A stretch of DNA of 64,000 bases. Origin: an uncultured Clostridia bacterium. GTDB lineage: Bacteria; Bacillota; Clostridia; Oscillospirales; Acutalibacteraceae. Where the stretch lies: the NCBI GenBank assembly GCA_944384835.1, contig CALWUU010000036.1, positions 40,398-104,397 on the forward strand, written 5' to 3'. Position numbers and translations under genes: made by a program. The notes below the pieces were generated by a model. It did no database searches, was not told where the DNA came from, and saw nothing but the letters and a program-made list of their open reading frames with translations. Shown here in pieces: positions 63,273 through 64,000 of this stretch (positions within the stretch are counted from its first letter, which is position 1; each line of letters opens with the position of its first letter).

Positions 63273-63332
63273 CATCGGAGGACTGGCCATCGCAATGGTC
63301 GGCTGACATGTTCAGCCTAGTCGGATAAGATG
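63273..63332 (+). ncRNA. Candidate three-way-junction leader RNA upstream of the ABC exporter
   Basis: Between marR and the exporter, the sequence folds by eye into CATC..GATG (63273-63276 with 63329-63332), an internal loop GGAG/GGATAA, GACT..AGTC (63281-63284 with 63319-63322), and two hairpins on top: GGCCAT-CGCA-ATGGTC (63285-63300) and GGCTGA-CATGT-TCAGCC (63301-63317). A terminator follows at 63338. This looks like a cis-acting aptamer-plus-terminator; I do not recognise a known class. Confidence 0.6.
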
Positions 63333-63337
63333 TCGGG

Positions 63338-63380
63338 TGCGCCCGGTTATTTTGGAAAAAGTAACCGGACGCATTTTTTA
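63338..63380 (+). terminator. Leader terminator before the ABC exporter
   Basis: TGCG-C-CCGGTTA with TAACCGG-A-CGCA (63338-63349 with 63362-63373, one mismatch), extendable by T:A pairs into the loop, and a TTTTTT tail. It lies 35 bases upstream of the exporter start, so it must be regulated or leaky for the exporter to be expressed from marR. Confidence 0.88.
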
Positions 63381-63414
63381 TTTATTTTATCATTAGAAAG
63401 GACTTGACACACCC

Positions 63415-64000
63415 ATGAAACTTGTTTTGCAATTTATGAAGCCACACTGGAAATTGTGTGTTGCTACTATTTTGCTTTTGATCATAGATGTGGCCGGAGC
63501 TCTTTTTATCCCTACTTTGGCAGCACAAATGATCAATCAAGCTACATCAGGCGCTTCTTTTGAAGCGTTGCTGCAAACCGGAATATGGATGGCGGTAGCC
63601 TCTGTTATATCCGGCGTATGCGCAATTCTCGGCGGTTATGCCTGCGCAACTTTGTCTGCAAGAGTAGGTAAGGATATGCGTGTTGCAATTTATGAAAAAT
63701 CTTTGCAGCTGTCTATCCACGATTTTAATCGATTTGGTACCTCATCAATTACTACCCGTACAGTGTCGGATATTACTACCATTCAGTTTGCACTTACCAA
63801 TGCTTTTCAAATGGTTATGCCCGTTCCTGTTGTTATCATTCTTTCTTTAGTTCTGTGCTTTATTTTGGATGTGCAGATGGGATTTATTTTGCTGGGCGTT
63901 GCTATTGTTGTACTTCTTATCGCGTTTTTGATTGTAAGGAGTTCTTCTCCTCTGTTTAGAAAACTGCAGAAATTGCTGGACCGCATGACCACTGTTTTGT
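63415..64000 (+). CDS. ABC exporter (permease/ATPase fusion type), N-terminal part
   Basis: ATG 63415 follows AGAAAGGACTTG; the frame is open to the window's end, 195 codons. The visible part is the transmembrane domain of a type I ABC exporter (MKLVLQFMKPHWKLCVATIL, ALFIPTLAAQMINQA, the coupling-helix region SARVGKDMRVAIYEKSLQLS and FNRFGTSSITTRTVSDITTI). This pattern is common in heterodimeric multidrug exporters of the BmrCD kind. The ATPase domain lies beyond the window. Confidence 0.92.
   Translation, partial: MKLVLQFMKPHWKLCVATILLLIIDVAGALFIPTLAAQMINQATSGASFEALLQTGIWMAVASVISGVCAILGGYACATLSARVGKDMRVAIYEKSLQLSIHDFNRFGTSSITTRTVSDITTIQFALTNAFQMVMPVPVVIILSLVLCFILDVQMGFILLGVAIVVLLIAFLIVRSSSPLFRKLQKLLDRMTTVL

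Noticed and set aside
1..64000. tRNA, rRNA, CRISPR, insertion sequence or prophage
   Set aside because: No cloverleaf, rRNA block, spaced repeat array, transposase or phage gene was recognised; tRNAs could be missed by eye, so a tRNAscan run would settle that.

Overview
The window is a gene-dense stretch of a low-GC, spore-forming Firmicute (Bacillota, class Clostridia). Evidence for this is the sporulation genes yqfC, yqfD and a ylbJ-like gene, canonical clostridial gene orders (phoH-ybeY-dgkA-era-yqzL-recO, ylxM-ffh-rpsP-khpA-rimM-trmD, ctsR-mcsA-mcsB-clpC), a glgC/glgD pair, T-box and TPP leaders, and strong AGGAGG ribosome binding sites with frequent GTG/TTG starts. The FtsZ tail and the partial dcw cluster fit an Oscillospirales/Ruminococcaceae-like relative, but the family is inference. 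No rRNA, tRNA, CRISPR array, prophage or insertion sequence was recognised; almost everything is core genome.

Layout: 1-700 end of thrS and a small membrane protein. 700-1350 AT-rich gap with repeated motifs. 1389-4008 minus-strand genes: a pair of half-flavoproteins, a small Cys protein and a YlbJ-like spore membrane protein. 4142-12624 yqfC-yqfD, then phoH-ybeY-dgkA-era-yqzL-recO-mutS2 and a rhodanese lipoprotein. 12705-16457 SRP/ribosome maturation operon. 16604-20559 ptsH, uvrC, rsmD, coaD and a coiled-coil protein. 20710-32990 division and wall (dcw) cluster: mraZ with promoter and MraZ boxes, rsmH, ftsL, a PASTA class B PBP, a truncated Mur-ligase-like gene where murE is expected, mraY, ftsW, murG, murA, ftsQ and ftsZ. 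No murB, murC, murD, murE or murF lies in the window.

33119-38963 is a minus-strand glycogen operon glgB-glgC-glgD-glgA. Next come an AGCS symporter, an XRE regulator and a histidine phosphatase. A leucine T-box (specifier CTC) controls leuA-leuB, followed by azlC-azlD; leuCD are not here. rsmA, a small membrane protein, an HdeD-like membrane protein with a permuted papain-like tail, and a YbiT-type ABC-F protein follow. 51309-55170 is a TPP-riboswitch thiamine operon (thiD-thiC-thiE-HAD phosphatase) on the minus strand. Then come a MmcQ/YjbR protein, an HD-domain protein, a Cys-rich mini-protein, the CtsR-controlled clpC operon, a DUF2871 membrane protein and marR, followed by a structured leader and the start of an ABC exporter that runs off the right edge.

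The points most worth a second look are: the orphan Mur-ligase-like fragment in the dcw cluster; a three-way-junction RNA plus terminator between marR and the ABC exporter; an ABC-F protein whose second ATP site is degenerate in Walker A, Walker B and the partner signature; a membrane-anchored putative permuted papain-like hydrolase; and nested inverted repeats in front of marR. All coordinates come from reading the sequence; family names rest on motif recognition, as no database search was possible.
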